A stretch of DNA of 35,203 nt from Taibaiella sp. (GTDB lineage Bacteria > Bacteroidota > Bacteroidia > Chitinophagales > Chitinophagaceae), in contig JAHHDV010000015.1 of NCBI GenBank assembly GCA_019739295.1, positions 1 through 35,203 of the forward strand, given 5' to 3'. The stretch's first letter is position 1, and every line of letters begins with the position of its first letter. Shown here piece by piece: positions 19,220-31,977 of this stretch. The notes under the pieces are model-generated. The model searched no databases. It had not been told where the DNA came from and saw nothing but the letters and a program-made list of their open reading frames with translations. Position numbers and translations under genes: made by a program.

Positions 19220-19274
19220 GTTTTGAGAGATTTACACATAAATCAGGATATAACAGGGTTTTTACCTGCCATAA

Positions 19275-19313
19275 AAAAACAGGCTGTATGCCTTGTGCAT
19301 ACAGCCTGTTTTT
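19275..19313. terminator. Bidirectional terminator between convergent genes
   Basis: A perfect 17-bp stem (19275-19291 with 19297-19313; core ACAGGCTGTATGC) with loop CTTGT, bounded by A and T runs on both sides. It sits between the + strand barrel gene ending at 19219 and the minus-strand adhesin ending at 19333, and can serve both. Confidence 0.9.
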
Positions 19314-19332
19314 CTAAAAGCAGAACGGGCAA

Positions 19333-22300
19333 CTAATGCTTGACCAGCTTTTTAATAGATATTTGCGCTCCCTGCTCTTCGATAACCACATAATACGTTC
19401 CGGCAACCCATTCCTTGGTCGTTACGGACATGGTTATATCTTCCACGATCAACGCCCTGATGAACTGCCCGGAAGCAGAAAACAATTTAATAACCTGCCC
19501 TTTATTCAGGCCTGTTATATGGAGCACTTCTGTAGCAGGGTTAGGGAATAATGAGATCTGAGAAGCTGATGTAAATACTACTTTCTCGATGTGGCTATAG
19601 AACGCCTTATCCTCTTTTTTCAATTTTAACCTGTAATAGTTAGAACCGTTCAGCGGTATGTTATCCGTAAAGTTATAATGTAACATATTATTATTATGTA
19701 CACTACCTATGGACTGCCATACTCTGGAATCGCCGCTTCTTTCTATTTCAAATTTATCGAATGCGTTGGCATCAGCTATTTCCCAGTTTAGGAGTACATC
19801 CGCGCCTGTGGGTTGAGCCTGGAAGGTTAAAAGGCTCAAAGGAAGAGGTCCTCCTTCATCACCGAAAGTAAACGGACTGAATGATCCCGTAACTGTAGCA
19901 GAAGTGATCGCCAACGGAGAAGTAGCCACAGCGCTATTTCCTAACGATTCCCATTCAGTACCGTTAAAATGAACGATAACGTTCTCTGCAAATACACCTG
20001 TAGTCGCATTATTGAAAGAATATAGCTCCACATTACCGGTAAAGTCTCCGGAGGTCTGGCTAATATTCCAATATTCATGTTCACTTACTGCAGCCAAACC
20101 ATCTGATAACGTTAAATCGGTATATGGATTATCGAAATACTCAACTATAAAGCTACCACTTCCCGACACGTGTTTAAGGGATACATAGTTGGCTGTTCCT
20201 CCCTTACCTACAGGAATAATCACATCTGAAGATATATTACTTACGGTAACGGGTCCGTCTATATATGCATGTTCGTCTTCAGTAACAACGATATCAAGAG
20301 TCGATTCATCTAAAAACAAAGAACCGGCATCAGGAAGAATAATGCCTCCGATCAGATTGAAAGAGTCAGAAACTGAAAAATCCTTGCTCAGGGTCAATAC
20401 CTTACCGGTACCACTATATACAATACCTTCGATGTTATGATGGTAATAGGTTCCGTCCAGGGTTAAAGCTTTATCTGCAATTAAAATAGAATGGACCGTT
20501 TCATCGATTAAGTGAATAGTTCCCGATTCGCTGATAACCTGTGCGGCCCTTTGCAATTTTGTAGCGCCGGGTGCTGCAGGTGAAGATTCATCTACATATA
20601 CAAGGCTTGTGTCATTAGGTACATATCCCGGCTTTCCGACTACAGCATTCTCAATATCAGCAGGCAACCATGCGGTATAATCGACCCTGTCTGTTGCCCC
20701 GGAGACCAGGTAGTGGTTTCCATCGGCATAACTTGCCGTTCCGCCATATTCTACCGGTATCAATGCAGCGTATCCCGGTTCTCCGCTCGGACTCGCGACC
20801 GCGGTGATATTATCCGCATTCCAGTTATTTCCTGTTACATTCAATACTGTGCCAGCAGTTCTGTTTTCAATATTAGAATACCAGTTGCCACTCAGCTTAT
20901 TATAAGATATCTCCACATTATTTGTCTGTCCTGTAGTACCATACGCTACAATGCCCAAAGTCCAGTTATCTTCAATATTATTGTTTCTAATGATTGTCCC
21001 ATCGCAGTTATTGACCAGTTGAATACCGGTCCTGTTAAAAACGATGTCACTGTTTGTAATACGAACACCCTGAACATTATTAAGATATACTCCGTTTCTG
21101 TTTCCTGTTACCAATAAGTTTTCGAGGTTAACTCCCGTTAATAACTGGCCCACCTGTAGGCCTGTAGTTTTAGGATGAGCAGGGAAGTCCGTAATATTGT
21201 TACCGCTTCTGGTGATCATCAAGTTGCTTACCGAAATATCGTTCGCTGCTACGAATAGTGTAGGGAATGAAGTCTGAATACCCATAACAATGGAAGTGTC
21301 CGACCCGTAATTAAGGTCGCCATTTAACCTGATACCCGCTTTATTGATGTGCACATCTTCAGTATACACCCAGGCAGCGGCATATAACGAATCATTGGGA
21401 TCGGCAGCATCAATTGCCTGTTGAATAGTTGGGTAGCGGTAAAGATTTCCGGGATCAGCGATCTCTTTTGTAACATTTACAACAGGCGTTTTAAAATATA
21501 CCTGACCTAATGCACCGTTATCATCTTTATCCATTATCTCCTGTTCTATTTCCTGTATCTGGTAATAGTTCAAAGTCCCTGCGGTCATACCCGTAACCGG
21601 TATGTCAAAAACAGCTTCAGAAGCATTGATATTCCTATTATTATTTTCTAAAATAATATAATCCTGTAGTAAACTGTTAAACGTAGTTGATGCAATATGT
21701 CCATTTTCAATCATTGCATCGGGACCATATATATGTAACCCTGTGTTTCCGCCAGTAATTTCAGATGTACCCGTGATGGACAGGTGCAGTTCAGTCACAT
21801 GGGGCAGGATGTCATGATCTTTTACAAAAATAGCCACAGGGTTATCGCTAAACGCAATATTGCTCAGGGCCAGGTCCGATTGTCCACGGACAGGATTGGT
21901 ATTTCCATATACGCTGTCCACATTTGTATACAATAATCCATAGGCAGTAGCAGAAACTGATGTGCCCTCCTTCGATAGTAAGGATATTTGTACTATGGGT
22001 GCCCCATACATTCACTCCTATATAATGATTGGAAATTTCATTATTCTGAACGACCACACCTACGGAGTCGAACAATGAGTTGAATATTAATCCTTCATTA
22101 TACGCTTCCACATGGGCTCCTGCCGTAATCGTGTTATTGGCAATTGTCCAGGTATCCCCATTGGCATATTGAAGGTTATGATAAACCCCGCGTACATTGG
22201 CACTGACATTATTCCCCATTATCCGGGGAGCAGTACCCGTGTTCGCCCTGTAAAAGTTAGTAGTCTGGATTCCGGTACGCACATTTGTAATAACGTTGGA

Positions 22301-25300
22301 ATCAATATGAGCATAAAAATTATCAATTACATATATGCCTCTCCCATAGTAGGTGGGGCCACTGATGACCACGTTATCAATTTTATTTTTTTTCTATCAC
22401 GGAATTCGTAGCACTTCCGTCTCCAGCAGCACCAATTCCCAGTATTCCATTCTGAACCAAGTTTTCGATAATATTGTTCTTCACGGTAACAGCAGCGGTT
22501 CCTGCAATGGTCTTTACCCCGTGTCCGGCCTCTATAGATAGGCCATCTATTCCAAGACCGGTCAGCAAGTTGCTGTTATCTCCGTTGATTGTAAACCCGT
22601 CAATAACTACATCATCCGCAGTGACATAAAATACAGCACTATCAGGGTTATTTACAGCAGGGGTCACAATTGATTCCGGATTTCTTTCTTCTGTATTGGG
22701 GTTAATACCTGCATTAATACCCAATAGGGTTACGGATTTGTGTACAACCACATTTTCTTCATATATCCCTGCATCTACCAGGATGCTGTCGCCATTTATG
22801 GTAGACGATGCATCAATTGCCCGCTGAATAGTCGGGAAGTAAGTACCCTGTGTGATGTTTTGTACAGGAGCATAACAAGAGCCGGGAGTTGCTTCAAAGC
22901 CAGTCTGGGCACCGTTATCATCAGTTCCGTCAATCAGGAAAGGGCAATAAATCACTTCAACAGGTGACTGGATTTTCTCTTCGATAGCTTCAAAATCCGG
23001 TGAGGCAAACCAGTTACAATGCGCATTGGTAGCACCTGAAGACCCATCATAAACTATTGCAAAGGAATCTACATTTTCGAAACTGTTATTATTGATAATA
23101 GCAGGAGATTCTGTACTTGTAGATGTAGCACTTTTCCTGATCGTTATTCCGTGCACGACACTATCTATTTTATTATGTTCAATAACAACCGGGAAACCAC
23201 TACTTGGATAAGACAGGGGCGCATATGATCCGAAAGGATCTCCTAACCAGTCAATGGCTCTGTTGAATCCCTTAATTTCATTATGATGGTAAGTGATTTG
23301 TTTTGTGGCACCGGAATGTGAGGTTACCCTGAATGCCAGTTGTTTATTATCCGCAGCCAGATTTGCAGCATCGGTATTGTAGAACTTATTTCCCGAAATA
23401 TCAATTACAGCATTGGAATTATGGCCATTTTCCCAGATCCCGATAATCAGAGACGGATCAGGACCGGGTGTGCCGGTGACTTCTATAATATTATCCTGAA
23501 TGGCCAGGTTATCATATAAGCTGGGGCCACCTGTAGCGGACTGGATGGCTATGGTTCTTGAATAATTAGTACCATCACTTATACCGGTACCGTCTATTAT
23601 GAACCTGTTGTTCCTTACTTCCTGATCGTGGCCATAGTTAAGATGCAGACCAATGTTCTGATATGAATCTGCGGGAGCCTCTGTTACATTTAAATCTGCC
23701 GGGATATGTACTTCATTATTCAAAAATTTAAACCCCTGCATTGCAGAGGAAGACCCCGACCAGTGATCAGCGATTACAGCTGCATCAAAGTTTTTAAAGA
23801 TCAGATTGGAAATAGTCCAGTTATGAAAATTATTCGTAGAAAAATCGCTTCCGAAAAAGAGGGCGGATTCCAGGGTAACAGCAGGCAAATCTGAACCGGC
23901 ATTGATTTCTGCACTGTTAACTCCCGTTAAGGTGATATTTTGAAGATTCGCCGGAATTCTAATGGTATAATCATCGCCGGAACCGGTAGCGGCAGCTGTT
24001 GATGACTGTGCAATGTCATCCATTCCTTTGGACCAGGAGGATAATGCGTTGGTTTCATCCCAGTTAAATATCCCGTCTAATGTGATCACTGCTCCACTTT
24101 TTGCACAGCCAATCGCATTGGCGATTGTTCTGAAATCGTTGTTATAAACCGTAGGGACAATCACGGGCACCAGGTTAAATGTGTTGGTGGGCTGAAACCC
24201 TTCCAGTGTACTGTTGGTATCAGTGAGATCTTCCCTCCATGGAGCCAGAGGTGTATGATTTAGAACGAGCTGATTGCCTGCAAAGGTATAAGCACTGCCA
24301 TCAGGAGCACCGCCAAATAGTCCAACTGTCTGAGCAGTATACCCAGGCTCCCCGGCAGCATCTTCTAACCTGGTTATTGCATTACCTAAAGCGTTGCGGG
24401 TAATGTCGGCATTTGAAACGACAGGCGTTGAGCCAGTATTGGATAAATGAAAGTAGATCTGACTATACCAGTTATCCGTTATTTTATTATCGTTAATCTT
24501 TACGTTCGAGATATCCAGGTTTCCATCACTGTTGAGCATTAAGCCATGAGTATAATTGTCCTGGATAAAGTTATTGGTTATCAATGCATCCTGTACATTG
24601 TTAACCATCTGCAAGCCTGTACGGTTGTTCTTCAGGCTACTGTTGGTCAAGGTGAAACCCTGCCTGTTGTTAATATAAATACCGTTTCTTTGCCCGGTTA
24701 CCAATACATTATTTACCGATATGTCATTACTATTGATGATGATCCCCTGGTCTTTCCTGCATGATTTCCACATGGAATCAGAATTGCCGTAATCTCTGGT
24801 CACAGTCAGGTTTTCTATTGTTGCCCCGGTAGCGCTTATATTAAGCACATGGGAAGTAAGCGTCCAGTCATATAATCCCCTAATGATAGTGCCGTCCTGT
24901 GAAGTCCCGGTAATAGTGACCTCTTTATTGACCAGCACATCTTCACAATAGACGCCGTCAGGTAATGTAATCGTGGCACCGGCCTCAGCATTATCAATAG
25001 CATCCTGAATACTGGTATAAAACTGAAAAGCGGGACTGCTAGAACTGACAAAGTTGGCTGTACCGGGTCGGGCATTGGCACTTAACGTATTGAAACTTGC
25101 AGCCGATATTTTGTCTGTAGCACTACCTGAAACAGCATAAGGGAATGTCAGAGATAAGTTGGTAGATGTAAATTCCGGGTCAGTATAACCTGTTCCAAAA
25201 TGATCATTGACCGTAAAGGAGCCGTTCGTATTTTCAGTCGAGAAGACTGCAGACCCAAAATAATTATTTCTCAATAAGATGGAAGTCCCGGGGTTGGAAT

Positions 25301-26024
25301 TGCTGATTTCAATCCCACTCGCCAGGTTTCCGGTAATGTTATTGCCCGCAATGTATGCTTCAACGGGAGAGACAGTATTTTCAATAAAAATAATACCATA
25401 TGTACGACAATCAGTCAGGTCATTATCATATATGTACAGTTTAGTAAGGGAGGTAGGAGTAGAATTGTTGGGGAAAAGAATCCCGGTCCTGTTATCTTCA
25501 AACCTGTTTCTTCGAATCGTTACGTCCTCTGTACCAGGGTTGATATAAATAGCAGTCCTGTTCTTAAAGAAATAACAGTTTTCTATATGTACATTAGCGG
25601 CCCCTGTAACAGTAGCTACCGATATGGTAGGAGGCCCTCCATCCATAGTCAAAGGTGATCTTTGGATTTTCAGGTTCCACAGTTCCGAATTGGAATTCAG
25701 GATAATGGAATTAGCAGTTACAGTGATCACGGATTGATCATTAGGGGTACCTACTATTTTTACATTGCTTTTAACTGTAATCGTACCTGCGGTATATTCG
25801 CCGGCATCAACCATAATACGGTCACCCGTGGACGCCATGCTCATGGCCTTTTCTATAGTTTCATAAGGAGCAGATGCAGTACCGTTGCCGGTGAGGTCAT
25901 TGCCGGATGCTGCCGTAAACAGGTCAGACGATCCGAAGTCATCATTTACATACCATACATTTTGCGCATGCATGAAAGATACACAATGCAATGAAATTGC
26001 AAACAAAAGTAATTTTCTTAACAT
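19333..26024 (-). CDS. Giant parallel beta-helix surface protein with T9SS C-terminal sorting domain; two +1 frameshifts
   Basis: Reconstructed as 2229 residues. The signal peptide MLRKLLLFAISLHCVSFMHA is followed by right-handed beta-helix repeats full of N-, G-, I- and V-rich turns (for example ITNSDIVFNRTGIQLVNN). At least four modules start with a similar entry motif: YETIEKAM (~residue 52), YTSIQDAID (~333), FPTIQRAID (~1062) and YPTIQQAID (~1530). Each is followed by VDAGIYEENVVVHKSVTLLG-like strands. An FN3-like segment lies near 2040-2140. The end has a type A T9SS sorting domain: ISLFPNPATEVLHITGL to SIKKLVKH. Frames join at A8 22386-22393 (EKNKIDNVVISG) and GGG 21965-21967 (IEGGTSVSATAYG). 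It is secreted across the outer membrane by T9SS and anchored or released. It may bind or cleave polysaccharide, but no catalytic motif was recognised, so an adhesin is the safer guess. Confidence 0.85.
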
Positions 26025-26046
26025 TTTAATGGTTTATTGGTTGGCG

Positions 26047-26079
26047 CAAAAGTATAAACTATTATCTTCAAAATTGCAA
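26047..26079 (-). promoter_or_regulatory. Promoter of the beta-helix adhesin gene
   Basis: The minus strand carries TACTTTTG (26054-26047), an exact TAnnTTTG match. TTG at 26079-26077 could be the -33 element but is 22 bases away, slightly long. The leader would be about 16 bases to the ATG at 26024. Confidence 0.5.
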
Positions 26080-26594
26080 TATTTTACACTTTTTATATAT
26101 ATCTATATAAATTATTCGCTAATATATATATATCAAACTATTGCAAATGGTAAGGTTGTCAAATATTCTATAATTGGCTCCATTTGCCCCCGGTTCAAAA
26201 GAAACGCGATAATAACTCCTGAGGGGTGCCCTTAATAACTGGCCCTAATGAGGAAAATCAAACTGTATGCCATTGTCTGCCCTTCCCGGGCCAGCAGGTT
26301 CACTCATCACTAAGAAATAATACATTTATGGCATATGAATATATTGGAAAAGCAATATTATTATCCGGAAAAGCATTTTACATGGTAAATATTCAATGCT
26401 GGAATGACATCCTCTACACGGAAGCCGGGACAATGACTGTAAGACACCTCCTGCCCTGAAGTGTACAACCGCCTTCCTGTAGTGACAATAAGGTCCGAAG
26501 CGGGAACTTTCAATATAGAATATATGTAGCCGGTATGGCTTCACCTGGATGAAGGGCAAAAATCCATACCGGCAATGCCTCGTGCCTCAAAGGA
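26080..26594. other. Long intergenic stretch without a recognisable gene
   Basis: The part from 26080 to about 26145 is very AT-rich with TA-alternating runs. A + strand frame at 26226-26459 (77 codons) has no recognisable motif, no promoter and no plausible product, and is not called. Near the end is the inverted repeat described separately. Confidence 0.5.
26529..26573. repeat. Nested inverted repeat 3' of the AraC-type gene
   Basis: GCCGGTATGG (26529-26538) pairs perfectly with CCATACCGGC (26564-26573). Inside it CTTC...GAAG (26539-26554) forms a second short stem. There is no T run, so an ordinary rho-independent terminator is not indicated; it may stabilise the 3' end of the AraC transcript, which stops at 26595. 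Confidence 0.6.
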
Positions 26595-27191
26595 CTATAC
26601 TTCATCCAGGGGTTTTCTTTTGTCTTCCCTGATTTGTCTGAAATGGCTGGGGGTCAGGCCGGTCACTTTCTTGAACTGGTTGCTTAAATAGGCAACGCTT
26701 GAATAATGCATACGGGAAGCGATTTCACTTAAGGACAATTCATCATAGACCAACAGTTCCTTTACCCTTTCTACTTTCTGGGCAATAAGGTACTTTTCTA
26801 TAGTAGTGCCTTCCACTTCTGAGAACAGGCCGGATAAGTAATTGTAATCATGGTGCAACTTACTGCTCAGCACATCCGAAAGATTCTTCCTGGTATCATT
26901 GTCCCGGTGATGTACAAGGTCAATGATCTCATTCTTTATCTTTTCGATGATCCTGCTTTTTTTGTCATCAATGACCTGGAAGCCCAATGGTATGATGGCT
27001 TCCTCCATTTTTTTCTTTTCTCCGGGCGTAAGTTCTTTGTCCAGGGTTACTTCACCCAGGCTGATATTTTTTACAGCTAAACCCAACCTGTCGAATTCGC
27101 GCTGCAACACCAGGATGCAACGGTTGCAAACCATGTTTTTAATAAAGAGTGTGCTCATATCAGATGGTTTTATTTCCACGTCATTTTGCAT
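26595..27191 (-). CDS. AraC-family regulator with N-terminal HMA-like domain
   Basis: 198 residues. The N-terminal part (about 12-75) has the fold signature of a heavy-metal-associated domain: STLFIKNMVCNRCILVLQRE with a CxxC pair, then LGLAVKNISLGEVTL and LGFQVIDDK. A helical linker follows (~76-120). The C-terminal helix-turn-helix region starts near 130 (IEKYLIAQKVERVKELLVYD) and continues with LSLSEIASRMHYSSVAYLSN and QFKKVTGLTPSHFRQIR, the standard AraC signature. The usual AraC protein has two helix-turn-helix motifs, and both are recognisable. This domain pairing is common in Bacteroidota. Metal or redox sensing is plausible from the CxxC, but the ligand and target genes are unknown. 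MSTLF at residue 12 is an alternative start. No intact partner gene is next to it. Confidence 0.85.
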   Translation of the reverse strand: MQNDVEIKPSDMSTLFIKNMVCNRCILVLQREFDRLGLAVKNISLGEVTLDKELTPGEKKKMEEAIIPLGFQVIDDKKSRIIEKIKNEIIDLVHHRDNDTRKNLSDVLSSKLHHDYNYLSGLFSEVEGTTIEKYLIAQKVERVKELLVYDELSLSEIASRMHYSSVAYLSNQFKKVTGLTPSHFRQIREDKRKPLDEV

Positions 27192-27467
27192 TTCATAACC
27201 TATTCCCGGTGAAGCTAAATGATCATGTAGCTTATTATTACCGAACGGAATATAGTGGAATGAAATCCCATTTTGTCTGAAAATGGTTGTTCAATGGATA
27301 TACAGGGCAAAATTACGACTAAACATAAACACTTCTGCCGGGTGCCCGCTTCTGCTCTTTTCCCCGGCCAGAGGCAACCAACAGAATGTCTTCAACAGGA
27401 ATAATAGCATTAAAAAAACAAAGAATTCTGAGGAGCAACCGAGCTGCAGACAAATTTTTTCAGAAAA

Positions 27468-27932
27468 TTACAGTACCTGGTTCCGGATAGCCTGAGCATA
27501 TGCCAAATGATAATTGTCATGTGCAAATGAACATTGCAGGATCTCCTCCGCGGTCTGCATGTGGAGCTTGAACGTCAGTGTGCTGAAAGGAGTAATGGCC
27601 GCAAACTTCCCGGATTCGTAATCTGCACGGATATCATGGACATTTTCCGGGAGATACGCCCTGATCCGGCTGATCTCCACCTCATCGATAAAAGATTCAG
27701 GCCTTGAGCCGGGCCTATACCGCCTGAGATGTGTGATATCATATGCAGGGTCCACTCCCGATCTGAGGTACATCAGGCTGGGGAAGGTTACAGCAATATG
27801 ACCGAAATTCCAGGCAATGTTATTATGGAATCCGGGTGGCACCTGGTTAAGCTGCGCCATCGACAGGGAGTCAACCAGACGGATGAAGTTATCCCTGGTC
27901 TGAAGCATATAATCGAATATCGTCTGAGCCAT
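27468..27932 (-). CDS. DinB-like metal-binding four-helix protein
   Basis: 154 residues from the ATG at 27932 (MAQTIFDYMLQTRDNFIRLV); an upstream extension in the same frame has no good start. The DinB/YfiT fold family has a metal site formed by three His. Here IAWNFGHIAV (His near 48) and FAHDNYHLAYAQ (two His spaced HxxxH near 138-142) fit that triad. The helix pattern and the length match the family. Some members are thiol transferases and others have unknown roles; the substrate cannot be told from the sequence. It lies 137 bases after the SNF2 helicase on the same strand and could be a separate unit. Confidence 0.8.
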   Translation of the reverse strand: MAQTIFDYMLQTRDNFIRLVDSLSMAQLNQVPPGFHNNIAWNFGHIAVTFPSLMYLRSGVDPAYDITHLRRYRPGSRPESFIDEVEISRIRAYLPENVHDIRADYESGKFAAITPFSTLTFKLHMQTAEEILQCSFAHDNYHLAYAQAIRNQVL

Positions 27933-28069
27933 AAAAAAGAAGAATAAGGTTAAGGGACACAGGTCACAAAATCCATCGCTACCATCTCCCTGGAAGCAGT
28001 TCAGCATACCGGTTCCTGTACCTTCCCCGGGAAACCGCCACAGGGAATACGTGCAGTAGGGGACCTTAT

Positions 28070-31000
28070 CTAACTCAGCAGGAATTCGACATCCTCCCGC
28101 GTCAGCTTCTTGAGGAACCCTGCATCTTCAGATATCAGTTCCCTGGCAAGACCTATCTTGCGCTCCTGCAGCATCAATATTTTTTCTTCTATGCTATCCT
28201 TACAGATCATCCTGTATGCAAATATATTCTTAGTCTGCCCGATCCGGTGTGTTCTGTCTATGGCTTGCTGCTCTACTGCGGGGTTCCACCAGGGATCCAC
28301 GATGTATACATAATCGGCTGCCGTGAGGTTAAGTCCCACACCGCCTGCTTTCAGGGAAATCAGGAATACCTTGCAGGTATCGTCTTCCTGGAATCGCTTG
28401 ATGGCCCTTTCCCTTTCTGCTCCGGAAGTGCTTCCGTCAAAGTAAACATAAGGAATATGAAGCTTTTCCAATTCTTTCCGGATGAGGTTCAGCATGCCCA
28501 GGAACTGGGAGAAAACCAACGCTTTGTGGTTGGCTACGTTTTCGGTGATCTCACGGGTAAGCTCATCCAGCTTGACAGAATAGTTCTCAAACGGTTCCGG
28601 CTCATTCAGGATAGCTGGCGAATCACAGATCTGGCGCAGCTTCATTAATCCGGTCAGGATACTCATCTGTGATCGCTCCAGGCCCACCTCTTCAATAGAG
28701 CCCATGATCTGCGAGCGGAACCTCTGCCTGTAAGCTTCGTAGATCTTTCTTTGTTCCTTTCCCATCTCACAATAGAGCACTGTTTCTGTTTTTTCCGGAA
28801 GGTCCGGAGCTACCTGTTCTTTGGTTCTTCTCAGCAGGAACGGGTAGATCAGCTTCTTCAGGTGTTCTTTGGCGATCTCATCCTGCATCTTATCTATCGG
28901 AATCGCAAATTCATTCTTGAAGAAATCAATGCTGCCCAGCATCCCGGGATTCAGGAAGTTCATCTGTGCATAAAGATCGAATGTATTGTTCTGTATCGGT
29001 GTACCACTAAGCGCCAGACGGTTTTTTTGCTTCCAGCTTTAAAGATGCCTTGGAAGCCTGGGATAAAGGGTTCTTGATGGCCTGGGATTCATCCAGGATG
29101 ACATATTCCCATTCCATCCTGCCGAGCAATTCTATATCGGACCTCAGGGTACCATAGGTAGTGATGATAAGGTTGGCCTTATTGAACTCCTGATGATCCT
29201 TTTTTCTGTTCGGTCCATGATAGATATGATATACAATATCCGGAGTAAACTTTTTACATTCGTTTTCCCAGTTATAAATCAGGGAGGTAGGACAGACTAC
29301 CAGGAATTTCGCTTCCGGATGATCATTGTAAGAGCTGACCAGTATGCTTAAAGTCTGGACGGTCTTACCCAGGCCCATATCATCCGCCAGTATTCCGCCC
29401 CAGCCGGTTTCCTTGAGGAAACCCATCCAGTGAAACCCGGATTTCTGATATGGCCTTAAGTCCGCATTCAGGTTGTGCGGGATGGCGATCAGCTTGCTGT
29501 CAAAATCATAATTGACCAGTCTTCTTTTCTTTTCTTCGATTTCATCGAAGACCATTGCATTTTCCCGGACTTCTTCGAGATGCTCAATAGTAGAAAAATG
29601 AATCTTGCTGATCCTGATCTCATCTCCGTCTATTTTTCCCATCTTGAACATCAACCCGTACTGCTCCAGAAAATCCTCTGTGATCAATCCCTGCGAACCG
29701 TCCTTGAGTTTAATAGTGTTTTCAGATTTGCTGATCACCTTCTTCAGGTCTGCAAGACTTACCGACTGATCCCCGAAGAACACTTCCGCTTTGGCAGAAA
29801 ACCAGTCTATCCCCGTAGAGAACTGAATATTGGCTACCGGCTTGTTCGGATTGATGCGGGACTGCTTCAGCTGTTCGAACCCCTGCAGTTCTACGTCTTT
29901 TGATTTCATCAGGTCTATGAAATCAAAATACCATCCTTTCTTCAGGGCATCCTTAACCGGCAGGACAAAGCCCTGGAGCTTCCTCCGCTCCTGCATATTC
30001 GGGTGCAGGTACTTCAATGTATTGAGAAATGTATTCTCTGAAGCTTCATTTCTTTGGTAAGTAATGACTTTTCCTTTATCTGAAGCGATGGCAGGGCTTG
30101 CATCTAACCATTTTTTAGAGATGCCGTCATAATCGAATATCGGTACGAATATATATTTCTGATCGTATTCTGTGATCTCGAGCTTGATCCTGGGCTCTAC
30201 ATTGCTTATCTCCTTTTGTAAGGATTTATGGAAAGCGATGATCACGCGGTTATCCAGCTTCAACAGGCTATTTTCCAGGTAATCATTCCAGTCATCTGCA
30301 GAGACTGCTTTGGGCCGGTCGAGCGGGTATTGCCGGAGCAATACCGGGATATTGCTGTTCTCTGATGCATACAGTGCTCCATCATAAAGCATTATTCCAT
30401 CAGCGAGCATGTCGGTATGCTGCTGGTTGAGGATAATCTCGTTGAGCAGCAATTGTGCCTGTATATGGTATTCCTTCTTCGTACCTGTACCTGCTGCCGT
30501 AACATATAGCCTCAGCTTAAACTTATGCTCTGAGAAACGGACCGGCATCAAGCCGGAGGTTTTGAGTTCTGGCTGATTCCAGTCCCTGGTGATAAAAGCC
30601 TTGTCAAAATCTTTGTGCAGTTCGAACAGTTTCGAAAACTTCGGCCAGTAATAATCCCAGACCTGAGCAGAAAGCTCTGCGCCCGGTTCTTTTCTCAAAT
30701 CTCCTTCCAGGTTGCTGACAAATTCACCAAAAGGCATATCCCGTTTGATGGCCTTCAGCAATTCCTGCTTACTGATCTTAGATACCGCTACCGCAATATT
30801 CTTCTGCTCATCGGAGAACCCGATATAGTTTTGTATCTGTAAGAGGCTCGGGTAGGAAAGCATCCCTTTAGGCTGGTCATTGCTGAAGCCGCAGGTTGCC
30901 ACCACAGCACCGAAATGAGGATAAAAATCCTCTTCTTTCCTGATCACCAGGATCAGCTGCTGGTTCTCTCCTATTTCCTCCTCCTGTTCTTTCTTCAGTT

Positions 31001-31817
31001 TATTGCTCGGGTGCTGTGGGTCTGTCAGTTTTTTGATGCCTGCATTCATCACGCGCATGGTGAGCTTCCCGTCTATGAAGGCAAATTCAAATTTACCTTT
31101 CAGGTCATCTTCCAGGCTAAACCCATATAATGCGAGCAGTTTGTTCTTTTCCTTATCCCAATTGCGAAGGGTAGAGAAATAATTGGCTCCGTGCTCTTCC
31201 AGTAACATTTCGAACAATGCCAGCTTATGGGCGCACATCGGGTGCCGGGATTCTTCACATGAGCAAATGGTATCAAAATACCTTTCTTCATTCTGTGCCA
31301 GCGTGACCTGAAAGACCTTTCCTTTATCCTTAATATCCGCCACTACTTTATCATCCGCTGCCAGGAGCACTTTTACGCTGCCCTTCCCGGTAAGGATTTT
31401 CCGGGCTTCCCTGCGGATATCTTCCGAAGTAAACATCTTCAGGTGCTGGTCAGAAATATGCCGCATCCGCAGCAATGTATGAGCTTGATCGTAAGTAATG
31501 TTGATCTGTTCGAAATACCCGCTTTGTAACAATTCATTGAGCTGGAGCAAGGCTGCAGCCTCGTGCTTGCACACGATACCCATATTGTAAGGACAAAGAC
31601 ACCTTGTATTCAGCTTATCCGTATGGATAAAATTGTTGATGACTACCCTGTAATTCGTCTCATACACATCATTCCGTACCCGAAAGACTACCTTTTCGGT
31701 AAGCAGGTCGTGCTCTACAAGAGATGCACCGGAAGTATGGAAGATTTTCTTCCCCCTTCTGATTACATCATCTGAAGCATTGTTATAGATATGTTTTAAT
31801 AAAGGATTAGGCAGCAT
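28070..31817 (-). CDS. SWIM zinc-finger SNF2-family helicase, one +1 frameshift
   Basis: Reconstructed as 1248 residues. The N-terminal SWIM finger has C73, C75, C83 and H85 (CLCPYNMGIVCKH), followed by a second possible Cys/His cluster (CSCEESRHPMCAH). The helicase N-lobe holds the Walker A motif ILADDMGLGKTVQTL (about residue 810) and a DExx box VILDESQAIKNP (about 905). The C-lobe has VFLISLKAGGVGLNLTAAD, DPWWNPAVEQQAIDRTHRIG and YRMICKDSIEEKIL (motifs V and VI). The two frames meet at A7 (29022-29028): six A restore LEAKNRLALSGTPIQNNTFD, the conserved motif III region. It is an ATP-dependent DNA translocase of bacterial SNF2 type; the exact role is unknown. A -7 box lies at 31851-31858. 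Confidence 0.92.
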
Positions 31818-31850
31818 TGTTTATATCGATCGGTAGAAAAAGGCAAGCGA

Positions 31851-31858
31851 CAAAGTTA
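31851..31858 (-). promoter_or_regulatory. Candidate -7 box of the SNF2 gene
   Basis: The minus strand reads TAACTTTG, an exact TAnnTTTG match, with a predicted leader of roughly 27 bases to the ATG at 31817. A -33 TTG is not evident. Confidence 0.4.
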
Positions 31859-31977
31859 TATCATCTCGCGACGAATAAGAAATTTAATGTGGGATAAAAG
31901 TGTTAATTTCTTGTCTACAAAGGCAAAACCAGGGGTTTGAATCGCTTTTTTGAAAAACGGAATGAAAAGTCCCCGTG

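Noticed and set aside
26226..26459. 77-codon + strand ORF in the gap before the AraC gene
   Set aside because: No motif, no promoter, no sensible composition; probably chance.
28070..29028. Programmed ribosomal frameshifting at the A7 in the SNF2 gene
   Set aside because: The same kind of +1 break occurs in ten unrelated genes at varied homopolymers, so read error is simpler.
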